DNA of 64,000 nt, taken from positions 30,878,001-30,942,000 of the forward strand of contig NC_079883.1 of NCBI RefSeq assembly GCF_029227915.1. The letters run 5' to 3'. Position numbers and translations under genes: made by a program. Below are positions 38,041 through 49,900 of the stretch, piece after piece. Under the pieces are notes generated by a model, which worked only from the letters and a program-made list of their open reading frames with translations, was not told where the DNA came from and searched no databases. How positions within the stretch are numbered: the stretch's first letter is position 1; each line of letters begins with the position of its first letter. The DNA is from Hydractinia symbiolongicarpus. Lineage: Eukaryota; Cnidaria; Hydrozoa; Anthoathecata; Hydractiniidae.

Positions 38041-40118
38041 TAATTTAAAAAATCCTTCGGGAAATGAGTTTACACCCTGGGTACTTTCTTTGTATACTTT
38101 TGCGTATACGGGCCGAGTCTGGGGTTTACGGGAAATGGCGGGTTTTCGTTTGCCGGCGATTAAACTTCTTTTATTCAGCGTCTCATCAAAAATGAAAACA
38201 TTTTTGAAAACTACAAGTCTTATGCCTTTTAGTGGTGAAAAGATAATTTAAAAAATCGTTCTGGAAATGAGTTTACACCCTGGGTACTTTCTTTGTACAC
38301 TTTTGACTATACGGGCCGAGTCCGGGATTTACGGGAAGTCGCAGGTTTTCGTTTGCCGGCGATTAAACTTCTTTTATTCAGTGTCTTATCAAAAATGAAA
38401 ACATTTTTGAAAACTACAAGTCTCATGCGTTTTAGTGGTGAAAAGATAATTTAAAAAATCGCTCGGGAAATGAGTTTACTCCCTGGGTACTTTCTTTGTA
38501 TACTTTTGACTATACTGGCGAAGCCCGGAAATTACGGGAAATCGCGGGTTTTCGTTTGCCGGCGATGAAACTTCTTTTATTCAGCGTCTCATCAAAAATG
38601 AAAACAATTTTGAAAACTACAAGTCTCATGCGTTTTAGTGGTGAAAAAAAATTTTAAAAAATCGTTCAGGAAATGAGTTTACTCCCTGGGTACTTTCTTT
38701 GTATACATTTGACTATACGGGCCAAGCCCGGGATTTACGGGAAATCGCGGTTTTTCGTTTGCCGGCGATTAAACTTCTTTTATTCAGCGTCTTATCAAAA
38801 ATGAAAATATTTTTGAAAACTACAAGTCTTATGCGTTTTAGTGGTGAAAAAATAATTTAAAAAATCGTTCTGGAAATGAGTTTACTCACAGGGTACTTTC
38901 TTTGTATATATTCGACTATACGGGCCGAGTCCGGGATTTACGGGAAATCGCAGGTTTTCGTTTGCCGGCGATTAAACCTCTTTTATTCAGCGTCTCATCA
39001 AAAATGAAAACATTTTTAAAAACTACAAGTCTCATGGGCTTTAGGGGTGAAATAATAATTTAAAAAATCGTTCGGGAAATGAGTTTACACCCTGGGTACT
39101 TTCTTTGTATACTTTTAATTTTACAGGCCGAGTCCGGGATTTACGGGAAATCGCAGGTTTTCGTTTGCCGGCGATTAAACTTCTTTTATTCAGCGTCTCA
39201 TCAAAAATGAAAACAAGTTTGAAGACTACAAGTCTCATGGGTTTTAGTGGTTAAAAAATAATTTAAAAAATCGTTCGGGAAATGAGTTTACTCCCTGGGT
39301 ACTTTCTTTGTATACTTTTGACTATACGGACCAAGCCCGGGATTTACGGGAAATTGCGGGTTTTCGTTTGCCGGCGATTAAACTTCTTTTATTCAGCGTC
39401 TCATCAAAAATGAAAACGTTTTTGAAAACAACAAGTCTTATGCGTTTTAGTGGTGAAAAAATAATTTAAAAAATCGTTGTGGAAATTAGTTTACTCACAG
39501 GGTACTTTCTTTGTATACATTCGACTATACGGGCCGAGTCCGGGGTTTACGGGAAATGGCAGGTTTTCGTTTTCCGGCGATTAAACTTCTTTTATTCAGT
39601 GTCTCATCAAAAATAAAAACATTTTTGAAAACTACAAGTCTCATGGGCTTTAGTGGGGAAATAATAATTTAAAAAATCGTTCGGGAAATGAGTTTACACC
39701 CTGGGTACTTTCTTTGTATACTTTTGACTATACGGGCTGAGTCCGAGATTTACAGGAAATCGCAGGTTTTCGTTTGCCGGCGATTAAACTTCTTTCATTC
39801 AGCGTCTCATCAAAAATGAAATCATTTTTGAAAACTACAAGTCTCATGCGTTTTAGTGGTGAAAAAAAGAATTAAAAAATCGTTCGGGAAATGAGCTTAC
39901 TCCCTGGGTACTTTCTTTGTATACTTTTGACTATACGGGCCAAGCCCGGGATTTACGGGAAATGGCGGTTTTTTGTTTGCCGGCGATTAAACTTCTTTTA
40001 TTCAGTGTCTCATCAAAAATGAAAGCATTTTTGAAAACTACAAGTCTCATGCGTTTTAGTGGTGAAAACATAATTTAAAAAATCGCTCGGGAAATGAGTT
40101 TACTCCCTGGGTACTTTT

Positions 40119-40466
40119 TTGTATACTTTTGACTATACGGGCCGAGTCCGGGATTTACGGGAAGTCGCGGGTTTTCGTTTGCCGGCGATTAAACTTCTTT
40201 TATTCAGCGTCTCATCAAAAATGAAAAATTTTTTAAAAACTACAAATCTCATGGGCTTTAGTGGTGAATTAAGTAATTTAAAAAATCGTTCGGGAAATAA
40301 GTTTACACCCTGGGTACTTTCTTTGTATACTTTTGATTATACGGGCCGAGTCCGTGGTTTACGGGAAATGGTGGGTTTTCGTTTGCCAGCGATTAAACTT
40401 CTTTTATTCAGCGTCTCATCAAAAATGAAAACGTTTTTAAAAAACTACAAGTCTCATGCGTTTTAG
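40119..40466. repeat. Frame-fused satellite dimer variant (first of six)
   Basis: Here a monomer junction reads GTGAATTAAGTAATTT instead of the usual GTGAAATAATAATTT, which removes the stop and shifts the phase so that two monomers form one 115-codon open frame. The same dimer occurs at 46192-46539, 48223-48570, 49240-49587, 54314-54661 and 55330-55677. It is a marker of a recently spread dimer, not evidence of a gene. Confidence 0.7.
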
Positions 40467-41562
40467 TGGTGAAAAAATAATATAAAAAATCGTTCGGGAA
40501 ATGAGTTTACACCCTGGGTACTTTCTTTGTATACTTTTGATTTTACAGGCCGAGTCCGGGATTTACGGGAAATCGCAGGTTTTCGTTTGCCGGCGATTAA
40601 ACTTCTTTTATTCAGCGTCTCATCAAAAATGAAAACAAGTTTGAAGACTACAAGTCTCATGCGTTTTAGTGGTGAAAAAAAAATTTAAAAAATCGTTCAG
40701 GAAATGAGTTTACTCCCTGGGTACTTTCTTTGTATATATTCGACTATACGGGCCGAGCCCGGGATTTACGGGAAATCGCGGGTTTTCGTTTGCCGGCGAT
40801 TAAACCTCTTTTATTCAGCGTCTCATCAAAAATGAAAACATTTTTAAAAACTACAAGTCTCATGGGCTTTAGTGGTGAAATAATAATTTAAAAAATCGTT
40901 CGGGAAATGAGTTTACACCCTGGGTACTTTCTTTGTATACTTTTGATTTTACAGGCCGAGTCCGGGATTTACGGGAAATCGCAGGTTTTCGTTTGCCGGC
41001 GATTAAACTTCTTTTATTCAGTGTCTTATCAAAAATGAAAACATTTTTGAAAACTACAAGTCTCATGCGTTTTAGTGGTGAAAAGATAATTTAAAAAATC
41101 GCTCGGGAAATGAGTTTGCTCCCTGGGTACTTTCTTTGTATACTTTTGACTATACTGGCCAAGCCCGGGAATTACGGGAAATCGCGGGTTTTCGTTTGCC
41201 GGCGATGAAACTTCTTTTATTCAGCGTCTCATCAAAAATGAAAACAAGTTTGAAGACTACAAGTCTCATGGGTTTTAGTGGTTAAAAAATAATTTAAAAA
41301 ATCGTTCGGGAAATGAGTTTACTCCCTGGGTACTTTCTTTGTATACTTTTGACTATACGGGCCAAGCCCGGGATTTACGGGAAATCGCGGGTTTTCGTTT
41401 GCCGGCGATTAAACTTCTTTTATTCAGCGTCTCATCAAAAATGAAAACGTTTTTGAAAACTACAAGTCTTATGCGTTTTAGTGGTGAAAAAATAATTTAA
41501 AAAATCGTTCTGGAAATGAGTTTACTCACAGGGTACTTTCTTTGTATATATTCGACTATACG

Positions 41563-42240
41563 AATATAGGCAACTCAGTAATAAAAGGCAGCACTCATGG
41601 ACGCCTACTTGGAGTCATTATCGATAACAAACTTAAATTTGATCTGCATGTGTCTAAACTCTGTGCAAAAGCGAGTCAGAAACTAAATGCGCTTACAAGG
41701 GTGACATCTTTTATGAACTTTAATAAAAAGAAACTATTAATGAATTCCTTCGTAATTTCGCAATTCAATTACTGCCCTCTAGTTTGGATGTTTCACAACA
41801 GAGCTCTAAACAATCGTATTAATCGAATACATGAAAAAGCACTGCGGATAGTCTATAGCGACAGTTCTTCTTCCTTCACAGACCTCCTTCATAAGGACAG
41901 CTCTGTTACGGTACACCAACGAAACCTACAATCTCTTGCAACTGAGATGTACAAAATAAAAAACGACATGGCTCCAGAAATAATGCAAGATATTTTTCCT
42001 GTTTATAATCCAAAATACAATGTAAGAAATAATCGAGAATTTACTGGCCGTAATGCTAAATCAGTTTACTATGGTACAGAAACTTTATCCTTTATCGGTT
42101 ACAAAATATGGCAACAAATTCCAGTAAGAATCAAAGAAATGTCATCCTTGCAATCCTTTAAATCCCAAATTAAAAAGTGGGTACCAAACTGCTCCTGCAG
42201 ACTATGTAAAAAATACATCCCACAAATTGGTTTTATATGA
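41563..42240 (+). CDS. Reverse transcriptase C-terminal fragment, copy 1
   Basis: About 225 codons in one open frame ending at TGA 42238-42240. The frame also runs back into the satellite (TTG at 41542), but the first seven codons of that are satellite and the protein has no real start. The sequence matches the C-terminal end of the reverse transcriptase ORF2 of non-LTR elements: HGRLLGVIIDNKLKFDLHV (the LGV-ID--L-F--H motif after the palm domain), then SQFNYCPLVWMFHNRALNNR and INRIHEKALRIVYSD, and a terminal Cys-containing tail. The catalytic palm motif (Tyr-x-Asp-Asp) and the endonuclease are absent because of 5' truncation. No frame damage is visible in the remaining part, so the insertion is fairly young. 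It cannot mobilise itself. Confidence 0.85.
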   Translation, partial: NIGNSVIKGSTHGRLLGVIIDNKLKFDLHVSKLCAKASQKLNALTRVTSFMNFNKKKLLMNSFVISQFNYCPLVWMFHNRALNNRINRIHEKALRIVYSDSSSSFTDLLHKDSSVTVHQRNLQSLATEMYKIKNDMAPEIMQDIFPVYNPKYNVRNNREFTGRNAKSVYYGTETLSFIGYKIWQQIPVRIKEMSSLQSFKSQIKKWVPNCSCRLCKKYIPQIGFI

Positions 42241-42461
42241 CTCGCGGATGTACTCTCGCTAATTTCATATTTGCTTATACACTCACTTAATTTATACAAC
42301 CACAAATGTTTAAAAAATTGTATATATCTAAAAATATTTTATGCCTTATATTTATACTGTATATTTTAAAATCTTTCTTTTCAAGTTGACATTAACTAGC
42401 TTTTATTAGCTATATATGTATTTATACTTAGTCAACTATAAATAAATGAATAATAATAATA
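42241..42461 (+). other. 3' UTR and AAT-repeat tail of the retrotransposon, copy 1
   Basis: About 220 bp of AT-rich non-coding sequence after the stop codon, ending in AAATAAATG and a short AAT microsatellite directly abutting the satellite. This is the region the element's own reverse transcriptase would be expected to recognise. Confidence 0.7.
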
Positions 42462-43075
42462 ATACGGGCCGAGTCCGGGATTTACGGGAAATCGCGGGTT
42501 TTCGTTTGCCGGCGATTAAACCTCTTTTATTCAGCGTCTCATCAAAAATGAAAACATTTTTAAAAACTACAAGTCTGATGGGCTTTAGTGGTGAAATAAT
42601 AATTTAAAAAATCGTTCGGGAAATGAGTTTACACCCTGGGTACTTTCTTTGTATACTTTTGATTTTACAGGCCGAGTCCGGGATTTACGGGAAATCGCAG
42701 GTTTTCGTTTGCCGGCGATTAAACTTCTTTTATTCAGCGTCTCATCAAAAATGAAAACAAGTTTGAAGACTACAAGTCTCATGGGTTTTAGTGGTTAAAA
42801 AATAATTTAAAAAATCGTTCGGGAAATGAGTTTACTCCCTGGGTACTTTCTTTGTATACTTTTGACTATACGGGCCAAGCCCGGGATTTACGGGAAATCG
42901 CGGGTTTTCGTTTGCCGGCGATTAAACTTCTTTTATTCAGCGTCTCATCAAAAATGAAAACGTTTTTGAAAACTACAAGTCTTATGCGTTTTAGTGGTGA
43001 AAAAATAATTTAAAAAATCGTTCTGGAAATGAGTTTACTCACAGGGTACTTTCTTTGTATATATTCGACTATACG

Positions 43076-43753
43076 AATATAGGCAACTCAGTAATAAAAG
43101 GCAGCACTCATGGACGCCTACTTGGAGTCATTATCGATAACAAACTTAAATTTGATCTGCATGTGTCTAAACTCTGTGCAAAAGCGAGTCAGAAACTAAA
43201 TGCGCTTACAAGGGTGACATCTTTTATGAACTTTAATAAGAAGAAACTATTAATGAATTCCTTCGTAATTTCGCAATTCAATTACTGCCCTCTAGTTTGG
43301 ATGTTTCACAACAGAGCTCTAAACAATCGTATTAATCGAATACATGAAAAAGCACTGCGGATAGTCTATAGCGACAGTTCTTCTTCCTTCACAGACCTCC
43401 TTCATAAGGACAGCTCTGTTACGGTACACCAACGAAACCTACAATCTCTTGCAACTGAGATGTACAAAATAAAAAACGACATGGCTCCAGAAATAATGCA
43501 AGATATTTTTCCTGTTTATAATCCAAAATACAATCTAAGAAATAATCGAGAATTTACTGGCCGTAATGCTAAATCAGTTTACTATGGTACAGAAACTTTA
43601 TCCTTTATCGGTTACAAAATATGGCAACAAATTCCAGTAAGAATCAAAGAAATGTCATCCTTGCAATCCTTTAAATCCCAAATTAAAAAGTGGGTACCAA
43701 ACTGCTCCTGCAGACTATGTAAAAAATACATCCCACAAATTGGTTTTATATGA
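43076..43753 (+). CDS. Reverse transcriptase C-terminal fragment, copy 2
   Basis: The same 225-codon fragment as copy 1, ending at TGA 43751-43753. It differs by one silent change (AAA to AAG) and one Val-to-Leu change in the YNPKYN-LRNN region. The LGV-ID motif and the SQFNYCPLVW block are intact; the palm active site and endonuclease are missing, as in copy 1. With no start codon of its own it is a fragment and not an expressed gene. Confidence 0.85.
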   Translation, partial: NIGNSVIKGSTHGRLLGVIIDNKLKFDLHVSKLCAKASQKLNALTRVTSFMNFNKKKLLMNSFVISQFNYCPLVWMFHNRALNNRINRIHEKALRIVYSDSSSSFTDLLHKDSSVTVHQRNLQSLATEMYKIKNDMAPEIMQDIFPVYNPKYNLRNNREFTGRNAKSVYYGTETLSFIGYKIWQQIPVRIKEMSSLQSFKSQIKKWVPNCSCRLCKKYIPQIGFI

Positions 43754-43974
43754 CTCGCGGATGTACTCTCGCTAATTTCATATTTGCTTATACACTCACT
43801 TAATTTATACAACCACAAATGTTTAAAAAATTGTATATATCTAAAAATATTTTATGCCTTATATTTATACTGTATATTTTAAAATCTTTCTTTTCAAGTT
43901 GACATTAACTAGCTTTTATTAGCTATATATGTATTTATACTTAGTCAACTATAAATAAATGAATAATAATAATA
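43754..43974 (+). other. 3' UTR and AAT-repeat tail of the retrotransposon, copy 2
   Basis: Identical layout to the tail of copy 1, including the same number of AAT units. Confidence 0.65.
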
Positions 43975-46900
43975 ATACGGGCCGAGTCCGGGATTTACGG
44001 GAAATCGCGGGTTTTCGTTTGCCGGCGATTAAACCTCTTTTATTCAGCGTCTCATCAAAAATGAAAACATTTTTAAAAACTACAAGTCTGATGGGCTTTA
44101 GTGGTGAAATAATAATTTAAAAAATCGTTCGGGAAATGAGTTTACACCCTGGGTACTTTCTTTGTATACTTTTGATTTTACAGGCCGAGACCGGGATTTA
44201 CGGGAAATCGCAGGTTTTCGTTTGCCGGCGATTAAACTTCTTTTATTCAGCGTCTCATCAAAAATGAAAACAAGTTTGAAGACTACAAGTCTCATGGGTT
44301 TTAGTGGTTAAAAAATAATTTAAAAAATCGTTCGGGAAATGAGTTTACTCCCTGGGTACTTTCTTTGTATACTTTTGACTATACGGGCCAAGCCCGGGAT
44401 TTACGGGAAATCGCGGGTTTTCGTTTGCCGGCGATTAAACTTCTTTTATTCAGCGTCTCATCAAAAATGAAAACGTTTTTGAAAACTACAAGTCTTATGC
44501 GTTTTAGTGGTGAAAAAATAATTTAAAAAATCGTTGTGGAAATTAGTTTACTCACAGGGTACTTTCTTTGTATACATTCGACTATACGGGCCGAGTCCGG
44601 GGTTTACGGGAAATGGCGGGTTTTCGTTTGCCGGCGATTAAACTTCTTTTATTCAGCGTGTCATCAAAAATGAAAATATTTTTGAAAACTACAAGTCTCT
44701 TGGGTTTTAGTGGTGAAAAAATAATATAAAAAATCGTTCGGGAAATGAGTTTACACCCTGGGAACTTTCTTTGTATACTTTTGATTTTACAGGCCGAGTC
44801 CGGGATTTACGGGAAATCGCAGGTTTTCGTTTGCCGGCGATTAAACTTCTTTTATTCAGCGTCTCATCAAAAATGAAAACAAGTTTGAAGACTACAAGTC
44901 TCATGCGTTTTAGTGGTTAAAAAATAATTTAAAAAATCGTTCGGGAAATGAGTTTACTCCCTGGGTACTTTCTTTGTATACTTTTGACTATACGGGCCAA
45001 GCCCGGGATTTACGGGAAATCGCGGGTTTTCGTTTGCCGGCGTTTAAACTTCTTTTATTCAGCGTCTCATCAAAAATGAAAACATTTTTGAAAACTACAA
45101 GTCTTATGCGTTTTAGTGGTGAAAAAATAATTTAAAAAATCGTTGTGGAAATTAGTTTACTCACAGGGTACTTTCTTTGTATACATTCGACGATACGGGC
45201 CGAGTCCGGGGTTTACGGGAAATGGCAGGTTTTCGTTTTCCGGCGATTAAACTTCTTTTATTCAGTGTCTCATCAAAAATGAAAACATTTTTGAAAACTA
45301 CAAGTCTCATGGGCTTTAGTAGGGAAATAATAATTTAAAAAATCGTTCGGGAAATGAGTTTACACCCTGGGTACTTTCTTTGTATACTTTTGACTATACG
45401 GGCCAAGCCCGGGATTTACGGGAAATCGCGGGTTTTCGTTTGCCGGCGTTTAAACTTCTTTTATTCAGCGTCTCATCAAAAATGAAAACATTTTTGAAAA
45501 CTACAAGTCTTATGCGTTTTAGTGGTGAAAAAATAATTTAAAAAATCGTTGTGGAAATTAGTTTACTCACAGGGTACTTTCTTTGTATACATTCGACGAT
45601 ACGGGCCGAGTCCGGGGTTTACGGGAAATGGCAGGTTTTCGTTTTCCGGCGATTAAACTTCTTTTATTCAGTGTCTCATCAAAAATGAAAACATTTTTGA
45701 AAACTACAAGTCTCATGGGCTTTAGTAGGGAAATAATAATTTAAAAAATCGTTCGGGAAATGAGTTTACACCCTGGGTACTTTCTTTGTATACTTTTGAC
45801 TATACGGGCTGAGTCCGAGATTTACAGGAAATCGCAGGTTTTCGTTTGCCGGCGATTAAACTTCTTTCATTCAGCGTCTCATCAAAAATGAAATCATTTT
45901 TGAAAACTACAAGTCTCATGCGTTTTAGTGGTGAAAAAAAGAATTAAAAAATCGTTCGGGAAATGAGTTTACTCCCTGGGTACTTTTTTTTGTATACTTT
46001 TGACTATACGGGCCAAGCCCGGGATTTACGGGAAATGGCGGTTTTTCGTTTGCCGGCGATTAAACTTCTTTTATTCAGTGTCTCATCAAAAATGAAAACA
46101 TTTTTGAAAACTACAAGTCTCATGCGTTTTAGTGGTGAAAAGATAATTTAAAAAATCGCTCGGGAAATGAGTTTACTCCCTGGGTACTTTTTTGTATACT
46201 TTTTACTATACGGGCCGAGTCAGGGATTTACGGGAAGTCGCGGGTTTTCGTTTGCCGGCGATTAAACTTCTTTTATTCAGCGTCTCATCAAAAATGAAAA
46301 ATTTTTTAAAAACTACAAATCTCATGGGCTTTAGTGGTGAATTAAGTAATTTAAAAAATCGTTCGGGAAATAAGTTTACACCCTGGGTACTTTCTTTGTA
46401 TACTTTTGATTATACGGGCCGAGTCCGTGGTTTACGGGAAATGGTGGGTTTTCGTTTGCCAGCGATTAAACTTCTTTTATTCAGCGTCTCATCAAAAATG
46501 AAAACATTTTTAAAAAACTACAAGTCTCATGCGTTTTAGTGGTGAAAAAATAATATAAAAAATCGTTCGGGAAATGAGTTTACACCCTGGGTACTTTCTT
46601 TGTATACTTTTGATTTTACAGGCCGAGTACGGGATTCACGGGAAATCGCAGGTTTTCGTTTGCCGGCGATTAAACTTCTTTTATTCAGCGTCTCATCAAA
46701 AATGAAAACAAGTTTGAAGACTACAAGTCTCATGGGTTTTAGTGGTTAAAAAATAATTTAAAAAATCGTTCGGGAAATGAGTTTACTCCCTGGGTACTTT
46801 CTTTGTATACTTTTGACTATACGGGCCAAGCCCGGGATTTACGGGAAATCGCGGGTTTTCGTTTGCCGGCGATTAAACTTCTTTTATTCAGCGTCTCATC

Positions 46901-49900
46901 AAAAATGAAAACGTTTTTGAAAACTACAAGTCTTATGCGTTTTAGTGGTGAAAAAATAATTTAAAAAATCGTTGTGGAAATTAGTTTACTCGCAGGGTAC
47001 TTTCTTTGTATACATTCTACTATACGGGCCGAGTCCGGGGTTTACGGGAAATGGCGGGTTTTCGTTTGCCGGCGATTAAACTTCTTTTATTCAGCGTCTC
47101 ATCAAAAATGAAAATATTTTTGAAAACTACAAGTCTCTTGGGTTTTAGTGGTGAAAAAATAATATAAAAAATCGTTCGGGAAATGAGTTTACACCCTGGG
47201 TACTTTCTTTGTATACTTTTGATTTTACAGGCCGAGTCCGGGATTTACGGGAAATCGCAGGTTTTCGTTTGCCGGCGATTAAACTTCTTTTATTCAGCGT
47301 CTCATCAAAAATGAAAACAAGTTTGAAGACTACAAGTCTCATGCGTTTTAGTGGTTAAAAAATAATTTAAAAAATCGTTCGGGAAATGAGTTTACTCCCT
47401 GGGTACTTTCTTTGTATACTTTTGACTATACGGGCCAAGCCCGGGATTTACGGGAAATCGCGGGTTTTCGTTTGCCGGCGTTTAAACTTCTTTTATTCAG
47501 CGTCTCATCAAAAATGAAAACATTTTTGAAAACTACAAGTCTTATGCGTTTTAGTGGTGAAAAAATAATTTAAAAAATCGTTGTGGAAATTAGTTTACTC
47601 ACAGGGTACTTTCTTTGTATACATTCGACGATACGGGCCGAGTCCGGGGTTTACGGGAAATGGCAGGTTTTCGTTTTCCGGCGATTAAACTTCTTTTATT
47701 CAGTGTCTCATCAAAAATGAAAACATTTTTGAAAACTACAAGTCTCATGGGCTTTAGTAGGGAAATAATAATTTAAAAAATCGTTCGGGAAATGAGTTTA
47801 CACCCTGGGTACTTTCTTTGTATACTTTTGACTATACGGGCTGAGTCCGAGATTTACAGGAAATCGCAGGTTTTCGTTTGCCGGCGATTAAACTTCTTTC
47901 ATTCAGCGTCTCATCAAAAATGAAATCATTTTTGAAAACTACAAGTCTCATGCGTTTTAGTGGTGAAAAAAAGAATTAAAAAATCGTTCGGGAAATGAGT
48001 TTACTCCCTGGGTACTTTCTTTGTATACTTTTGACTATACTTGCCAAGCCCGGGATTTACGGGAAATGGCGGTTTTTCGTTTGCCGGCGATTAAACTTCT
48101 TTTATTCAGTGTCTCATCAAAAACGAAAACATTTTTGAAAACTACAAGTCTCATGCGTTTTAGTGGTGAAAAGATAATTTAAAAAATCGCTCGGGAAATG
48201 AGTTTACTCCCTGGGTACTTTTTTGTATACTTTTTACTATACGGGCCGAGTCCGGGATTTACGGGAAGTCGCGGGTTTTCGTTTGCCGGCGATTAAACTT
48301 CTTTTATTCAGCGTCTCATCAAAAATGAAAAATTTTTTAAAAACTACAAATCTCATGGGCTTTAGTGGTGAATTAAGTAATTTAAAAAATCGTTCGGGAA
48401 ATAAGTTTACACCCTGGGTACTTTCTTTGTATACTTTTGATTATACGGGCCGAGTCCGTGGTTTACGGGAAATGGTGGGTTTTCGTTTGCCAGCGATTAA
48501 ACTTCTTTTATTCAGCGTCTCATCAAAAATGAAAACATTTTTAAAAAACTACAAGTCTCATGCGTTTTAGTGGTGAAAAAATAATATAAAAAATCGTTCG
48601 GGAAATGAGTTTACACCCTGGGTACTTTCTTTGTATACTTTTGATTTTACAGGCCGAGTCCGGGATTCACGGGAAATCGCAGGTTTTCGTTTGCCGGCAA
48701 TTAAACTTCTTTTATTCAGCGTCTCATCAAAAATGAAAACAAGTTTGAAGACTACAAGTCTCATGCGTTTTAGTGGTTAAAAAATAATTTAAAAAATCAT
48801 TCGGGAAATAAGTTTACTCCCTGGGTACTTTCTTTGTATACTTTTGACTATACGGGCCAAGCCCGGGATTTACGGGAAATCGCGGGTTTTCGTTTGCCGG
48901 CGATTAAACTTCTTTTATTCAGCGTCTCATCAAAAATGAAAACATTTTTGAAAACTACAAGTCTCATGGGCTTTAGTGGGGAAATAATAATTTAAAAAAT
49001 CGTACGGGAAATGAGTTTACACCCTGGGTACTTTCTTTGTATACTTTTGACTATACGGGCTGAGTCCGAGATTTACAGGAAATCGCAGGTTTTCGTTTGC
49101 CGGCGATTAAACTTCTTTCATTCAGCGTCTCATCAAAAATGAAATCATTTTTGAAAACTACAAGTCTCATGCGTTTTAGTGGTGAAAAAAAGAATTAAAA
49201 AATCGTTCGGGAAATGAGTTTACTCCCTGGGTACTTTCTTTGTATACATTCGACTACACGGGCCAAGCCCGGGATTTACGGGAAATGGCGGTTTTTCGTT
49301 TGCCGGCGATTAAACTTCTTTTATTCAGCGTCTCATCAAAAATGAAAAATTTTTTAAAAACTACAAATCTCATGGGCTTTAGTGGTGAATTAAGTAATTT
49401 AAAAAATCGTTCGGGAAATAAGTTTACACCCTGGGTACTTTCTTTGTATACTTTTGATTATACGGGCCGAGTCCGTGGTTTACGGGAAATGGTGGGTTTT
49501 TGTTTGCCAGCGATTAAACTTCTTTTATTCAGCGTCTCATCAAAAATGAAAACATTTTTAAAAAACTACAAGTCTCATGCGTTTTAGTGGTGAAAAAATA
49601 ATATAAAAAATCGTTCGGGAATGGAGTTTACACCCTGGGTACTTTCTTTGTATACTTTTGATTTTACAGGCCGAGTCCGGGATTTACGGGAAATCGCAGG
49701 TTTTCGTTTGCCGGCGATTAAACTTCTTTTATTCAGCGTCTCATCAAAAATGAAAACAAGTTTGAAGACTACAAGTCTCATGCGTTTTAGTGGTTAAAAA
49801 ATAATTTAAAAAATCGTTCGGGAAATAAGTTTACTCCCTGGGTACTTTCTTTGTATACTTTTGACTATACGGGCCAAGCCCGGGATTTACGGGAAATCGC

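Larger units (their letters stand above)
41563..42461 (+). mobile_element. 5'-truncated non-LTR retrotransposon inserted in the satellite, copy 1
   Basis: An 899-bp insertion interrupts a monomer between GACTATACG and TACGGGCCGAG. The short ATACG at 41558-41562 recurs at 42462-42466, which fits a target-site duplication of about 4-5 bp (the A/T-rich tail makes its exact length ambiguous). The element ends in an (AAT)n tail at 42449-42461, as seen in several non-LTR clades (CR1/L2/Jockey-like). Only the 3' part of the element is present, which is typical of incomplete reverse transcription. Confidence 0.85.
43076..43974 (+). mobile_element. 5'-truncated non-LTR retrotransposon, copy 2 (passenger duplicate)
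   Basis: The same 899-bp element, with the same 5' truncation point, the same flanking ATACG repeats (43071-43075 and 43975-43979) and the same insertion point in the monomer. It is therefore a duplicate of copy 1 made together with flanking satellite, not a second insertion. I saw two differences within the element (43240 and 43535). Confidence 0.85.
41207..44532. repeat. 1513-bp tandem duplication carrying a retrotransposon
   Basis: Two direct copies at an offset of 1513 bp, each made of about three satellite monomers plus the 899-bp retrotransposon fragment. Matching begins around 41207/42720 and ends around 43019/44532. Within it I saw three substitutions: 41727/43240, 42022/43535 and 42677/44190. 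Confidence 0.9.

Noticed and set aside
42099-42305. Minus-strand open frame opposite the reverse transcriptase fragment (also 43612-43818)
   Set aside because: It is a shadow of the plus-strand RT coding sequence.
43076-43974. Second independent retrotransposon insertion
   Set aside because: It has the same truncation point, tail length, flanks and insertion site as the first, so it is a duplicate of one insertion.
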